Of a DNA stretch of 7,410 bases, positions 6,896 to 7,410 are shown one piece after another. Within the stretch, counting starts at the first letter, position 1; every line of letters starts with the position of its first letter. Both the position numbers and the translations under genes were made by a program. The notes under the pieces are model-generated. The model was given only the letters and a program-made list of their open reading frames with translations. It made no database searches and was not told the origin of the DNA. Where the stretch lies: contig WQSA01000031.1 in the NCBI GenBank assembly GCA_009788135.1, positions 8,999-16,408 of the forward strand. The letters are read 5' to 3'. Origin of the DNA: Candidatus Fibrimonadales bacterium. GTDB taxonomy: Bacteria > Fibrobacterota > Fibrobacteria > Fibrobacterales > Fibrobacteraceae.

Positions 6896-7410
6896 ATGAA
6901 ACGATATTTTCTCCACGGCATTATCTTGTTTTTCTTGCTCGCTTGCGGCAAAGATTCAAAACCCGAGCAGCAGGAATATATCACAATAGGCGGGCTTTTT
7001 CCGCTTACGGGCGAGTTATGCAATGAGGGCATAAGAGCGCTCAACGGATTGCAGCTGGCAAGGAACGTGCTCAACAAAAAGGGTGGAATTCTTGGCAAAC
7101 AGCTTGACATAATAGTGCTGGACGACAAGAACGACGTTCAATATGCCATAGAGCAATACAAAGCGCTAAAAGAAAAAGGCGTGATTGCCATAATAGGTTC
7201 CAGCTTCCCGGAAGTTACGCAAGCACTTGCGGAAGCGGCGGAAAAAGACAGCATGCCTATTATCTCGCCGATGATAGTAAACCCTGCAAAAGCCAAAGCG
7301 CTTGCATCATTTGCGTACAATACGCTAAACGCAAGAACTGCACTGATTCTGGACAATTCCAAATACACATCCACAACGAATATATTTGAAGAAGAGTTCA
7401 AGCTCAAAGG
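6896..7410 (+). CDS. LivJ-type (Peripla_BP_6) substrate-binding lipoprotein, 3' end beyond window
   Basis: 171 full codons are visible; the family is usually 350-420 residues, so roughly half is present. The signal peptide ends in lipobox L14-L15-A16-C17. The body starts with the hallmark of branched-chain amino-acid/amide binding proteins: YITIGGLFPLTGE (28-40), then NVLNKKGGILGKQLDIIVLDDKND (57-80 region), the strand GVIAIIGSS (95-103) and PIISP (121-125). After ISP the sequence goes almost directly to the helix ALASFAYNTL and strand TALILDN, whereas relatives such as LivJ have about 16-20 more residues containing a Phe-Arg strand; this segment seems shortened here. The start abuts the kinase stop with no gap, so the two are co-expressed. 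It may be the binding component of an ABC importer encoded downstream, or a ligand-presenting partner of the kinase sensors in the manner of LuxP with LuxQ; the window does not decide. Confidence 0.88.
   Translation, partial: MKRYFLHGIILFFLLACGKDSKPEQQEYITIGGLFPLTGELCNEGIRALNGLQLARNVLNKKGGILGKQLDIIVLDDKNDVQYAIEQYKALKEKGVIAIIGSSFPEVTQALAEAAEKDSMPIISPMIVNPAKAKALASFAYNTLNARTALILDNSKYTSTTNIFEEEFKLK

Overview
The window reads as ordinary chromosomal DNA from a Gram-negative bacterium of moderate to low GC. The evidence is four proteins with lipoprotein signal peptides, two periplasmic-type ligand-binding modules and a sigma-54 (RpoN) activator. The phylum cannot be fixed from the sequence. A Fibrobacterota-like or other deep-branching Gram-negative host would fit the lipoprotein style, but this is a guess. 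Coding density is very high: the only non-coding gaps are 33 bp (2142-2174) and 62 bp (3363-3424). I saw no mobile element, CRISPR array, tRNA or rRNA.

Left half, minus strand (2141 down to 1): a tight three-gene operon. First is a 280-residue lipoprotein of unknown function with a helical-repeat (TPR-like) body. Second is a small lipoprotein with an NlpC/P60 cysteine peptidase domain, probably a cell-wall hydrolase. Third is formyltetrahydrofolate deformylase (purU), whose C-terminus is cut by the window edge. Both junctions are 4-base ATGA overlaps, so the three genes are probably translationally coupled, although a folate enzyme behind two envelope lipoproteins is an odd combination.

Right half, plus strand (2175 to 7410): a signalling cassette. 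An NtrC-type response regulator has an intact receiver and AAA+ sigma-54 ATPase module but stops before the usual Fis-type DNA-binding domain. After 62 bp comes an 1156-residue BvgS/EvgS-like hybrid histidine kinase: lipobox signal, two tandem Venus-flytrap domains, one membrane helix, DHp/HisKA, HATPase, receiver, HPt and a helical tail. Its stop codon directly abuts the start of a LivJ-type (Peripla_BP_6) substrate-binding lipoprotein, which runs off the window.

Taken together, the right half looks like a three-component system: a soluble or lipid-anchored binding protein, a membrane phosphorelay kinase, and a sigma-54 activator that cannot bind an enhancer by itself. The predicted relay is H588 to D892 to H1034 within the kinase, then D52 of the regulator. 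The two halves diverge from a 33-bp gap dominated by a perfect 20-bp palindrome whose ends resemble -10 boxes, so the two transcription units may be controlled together. The most noteworthy points are the DNA-binding-less activator paired with this phosphorelay, and the compact palindromic divergent start region.
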